From an uncultured Actinomycetes bacterium (GTDB lineage: Bacteria > Actinomycetota > Thermoleophilia > Solirubrobacterales > Solirubrobacteraceae): 8,082 nucleotides of DNA. Both the position numbers and the translations under genes were made by a program. A model generated the notes under the pieces. It was given only the letters and a program-made list of their open reading frames with translations, was not told the origin of the DNA and did not search any database. Location: NCBI GenBank assembly GCA_937888775.1, contig CALAQT010000441.1, forward strand, positions 1 to 8,082, in the 5' to 3' direction. This document shows positions 6,685 through 8,082 of the stretch, piece by piece. Numbering within the stretch: position 1 is the first letter of the stretch; each line of letters starts with the position of its first letter.

Positions 6685-7167
6685 ATGATCCTCATCTGCT
6701 ACGACGGATCCCCCGACTCACGGGCCGCCATAAACAGCGCAGGGCAGCTGATGCCCGGCGAAACAGCGACGGTGCTCACCGTCTGGGAACCGTTTCTCGA
6801 CATACTGACCCGCACCGGCGCAGGAATGGCCTACTGGCCTGAGGGAATAGATCTCGAGGAAATCGACGCCGCCGCCGAGCAAAGCGCCCGCGCCAGCGCC
6901 GACGAGGGCGTCGAGCACGCCCGGCGCGCCGGTCTGAACCCACAACCACGCACCAGAGCCCGCGGCGCCACGATCACCGAGACGATCCTCTCCGAGGCCG
7001 ACGAGGCGAAAGCAAACGCGATCGTGCTCGGCACGCGCGGCCTGACCGGCCTCAAATCACTCATGCTCGGAAGCGTCTCCCACGCAGTAGTACAACACGC
7101 CGATCGCCCCGTGATCATCGTCCCCTCCCCCGAGATCACCGCCAAGCGCGCCGCCAGCCGGCGCTGA
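6685..7167 (+). CDS. Universal stress protein, UspA family, ATP-binding type
   Basis: A single-domain cytoplasmic Usp of 160 aa, close to the family norm. It opens with MILICYDGSPDSRAAI, holding the Asp of the nucleotide site at residue 7. It ends with the ATP-binding pattern G-x2-G-x9-G-S at Gly116, Gly119, Gly129 and Ser130, followed by the last strand RPVIIVPS (141-148). The class is therefore the ATP-binding rather than the non-binding one. The ATG follows GAAAGGA (6671-6677) by seven bases, the best ribosome site in the window. It lies 58 bases behind the MFS gene on the same strand, so it is probably co-transcribed, with two hairpins in the gap that may tune its expression. Its role in the cassette is unknown; general stress protection is the family expectation. 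Confidence 0.94.
   Translation: MILICYDGSPDSRAAINSAGQLMPGETATVLTVWEPFLDILTRTGAGMAYWPEGIDLEEIDAAAEQSARASADEGVEHARRAGLNPQPRTRARGATITETILSEADEAKANAIVLGTRGLTGLKSLMLGSVSHAVVQHADRPVIIVPSPEITAKRAASRR
7148..7164 (+). terminator. Weak terminator-like hairpin at the end of usp
   Basis: GCGCCG (7148-7153) pairs perfectly with CGGCGC (7159-7164) around a 5-base loop, ending at the usp stop codon. There is no T-run behind it, so it could be a T-less actinobacterial terminator or just GC-rich coding sequence. Confidence 0.2.
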
Positions 7168-7437
7168 ACGATCCGCGGCGCATCAACATGGGCCGGGGCG
7201 TGGCTGGCAGTGTCCCATCACCTATTGATGCACCTAAGCGCGACCGCTCTCTGAAACCGCCAAATACGACACGACCTCCGGGCGAGCACCTAATCTAAGC
7301 GTCGAGCGCGACGAGCTCGGGCATGAGGTGGCGCTGAGTGCATCCCTGCAATTGGCCCTGCGGGCGGCGACCCCGGTCGGTTGCTTGGCGTTGGTCGGCC
7401 GAGATCGCGGCCCTGGTGATCCCGGCCCTGGCCCTGC
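7168..7437. other. Intergenic stretch after usp
   Basis: No supported gene. A plus-strand frame from about 7304 (VERDELGHEV onwards) stays open through block A to a TAG at 7526-7528, but it has no clear start or ribosome site; its middle is a low-complexity GDPGPGPA stretch. That stretch is built on CGGCCCTGG at 7408-7416 repeated at 7423-7431. CGCGGCC (7406-7412) is the exact complement of GGCCGCG (7438-7444), the first bases of the block A copy, giving a 7-bp stem with a 25-base loop at its border. A minus-strand frame 7234-7614 is Arg/Ser-rich and looks like a shadow. Confidence 0.35.
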
Positions 7438-7540
7438 GGCCGCGTTTGCTCGGTGGTGCGACGAGCTGGACGCGAGCAAGCGGCGCGACGACCAACAGCG
7501 GAAGTGCGAGGGTGCGGAAGATCTGTAGCGCTCCGGGCTA
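7438..7540 (+). repeat. Flanking repeat block A, right copy
   Basis: A 103-bp copy of the block at 247-350, in the opposite orientation. After one inserted base it reads CDELDASK as in the left copy, then RRDDQQRKCEGAEDL and a stop (7526-7528). In the frame of the left copy's terminal CSALG-stop it reads CSAPG and a TAG at 7539-7541. Both copies thus share a stop in each of two frames, and lengths differ by one base at one place and two at another. At least one copy is frameshifted. Without homologues I cannot say which frame was the original. Confidence 0.7.
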
Positions 7541-8023
7541 GGTCCGGCAGTCTGCCGTCGGCAGCTCGAGCCTCGGTTCGCTACTGCTCTGCGACGGCGA
7601 AGCGGTAGCCGCAAAACACGCCGACGGCGTGGCTGCTTCTGAGCAGGACCAGCTGTCTGCGTTCAGGCGGGGTCAGGACTGTCCCTCACCTCGGATTGCA
7701 GGAGCGGGCCACCTCTTCGGATTAGCGCGCTCAGAGCAGCGCAGCAAGCGCTGGGAGGAGGTTGGGAAACATCGCCGACGCTTGCTGGAGACCGATCTGC
7801 GCCGCATCCAGCTAACGATCTGGCCATTCGCGACCCGCTGTCGCTATCGCGTGAAGGCGAGCACCGGCGCCGGTCGTCTCAGCCTTCTGCAACCGCCCAG
7901 GAGCAGCGGTCCGGGCCGACCGGGGCTAGCCGAGGAGCTCAGCATGGAAACGATCGCGTCACGATGATCTCGGCGGCACGCTCGGCGAGCCACTCGGCGA
8001 CCGGGTCGGCGTTGCGGCGGTGG
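7541..8023. other. Gene-poor right flank
   Basis: No confidently coding gene. A plus-strand frame starting with GTG at 7629 runs to 7969 (112 aa) and is the only long candidate. Its wobble GC is about 70 per cent by hand count, below the main genes. It is Arg-rich with no recognisable domain and no ribosome site. A 13-base inverted pair, GCGAAGCGGTAGC at 7597-7609 and its complement at 8057-8069, links this flank to the right block B copy. The 300 or so extra bases here, compared with the left flank, lie between blocks A and B. Confidence 0.3.
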
Positions 8024-8082
8024 CCGGTCCACGCCTGGAGCGGCCACGCCGGCGTCGCTACCGCTTCGCTCAAATATGGGTT
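7939..8082 (-). CDS. Possible C-terminus of a gene entering from the right
   Basis: On the minus strand a frame enters at the window edge and ends with TGA at 7939-7941 after 47 codons. Its tail, DPVAEWLAERAAEIIVTRS, has the composition of a real helix and strand, recalling the stretch of Usp proteins that precedes the glycine motif. It stops before any such motif. Wobble GC is high (about 80 per cent by hand), but the opposite strand in the same place is equally open and GC-rich and contains the HAWSGHAGV pattern shared with the left edge. Only one of the two is likely to be real. Not identified. Confidence 0.2.
   Translation of the reverse strand, partial: NPYLSEAVATPAWPLQAWTGHRRNADPVAEWLAERAAEIIVTRSFPC
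8024..8071 (+). repeat. Flanking repeat block B, right copy
   Basis: Plus-strand frame reads PVHAWSGHAGVATASL and continues with KYG to the window end. It matches the minus strand at 13-60 with mostly silent or conservative changes. A frame containing it is open from an ATG at 7964, but no ribosome site precedes that ATG. The pattern GHAGVATASLKYG loosely resembles the GH-box and tyrosine region of tyrosine recombinases; this is a weak visual likeness only. Confidence 0.4.

Noticed and set aside
7234..7614. Minus-strand frame of 126 codons
   Set aside because: Low-complexity Arg/Ser/Pro composition, no ribosome site, and it runs antisense through repeat block A.
7629..7967. Plus-strand frame of 112 codons after GTG
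   Set aside because: No domain, no ribosome site and lower wobble GC than the main genes; kept only as part of the description of the right flank.
1..8082. Search by eye for tRNA, rRNA, CRISPR arrays and riboswitches
   Set aside because: No cloverleaf, array or known riboswitch core was recognised in the gaps; a covariance-model scan would be needed to exclude a small RNA.

Overview
The window is high-GC DNA with GC-rich wobble positions, GTG/TTG starts and protein families common in Actinomycetota. The MFS protein and the ABC pair resemble actinobacterial (possibly Thermoleophilia-like) sequences; this placement is inferred from recalled family resemblance, not from a search. The legible content is an efflux and stress cassette of about 6.8 kb (357-7167) between two gene-poor flanks.

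Layout: the minus strand carries a MarR-type regulator (4351-4770), then a broken DrrA-like ABC ATPase (4160-4329), then two overlapping ABC exporter half-transporters (2294-4027 and 357-2297). The plus strand carries, divergently, a 14-helix DHA2-type MFS drug exporter (4845-6626) and a universal stress protein (6685-7167). The 74-bp MarR/MFS gap is AT-rich and holds a 22-bp imperfect palindrome (4805-4826), the natural candidate for the MarR operator controlling both directions.

The two ABC half-transporters carry complementary substitutions. The first has Asp for the Walker B Glu and Gln for the switch His; the second has LSSGQ in place of LSGGQ. Together they give one consensus and one degenerate ATP site, the signature of a heterodimeric exporter of the TM287/288, BmrCD and LmrCD kind.

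Flanks: 1-356 and 7168-8082 contain no confidently coding gene, but they are related to each other. A block of about 104 bp (247-350, read on minus) recurs at 7438-7540 (read on plus), and a second, shorter block (13-60 minus; 8024-8071 plus) follows it in the same order. The cassette is therefore bracketed by outward-facing, diverged inverted copies of the same sequence, probably remnants of a small gene or mobile element. This, with the broken DrrA-like gene, suggests assembly by rearrangement or transfer. I did not find a clearly new defence or biosynthetic system.
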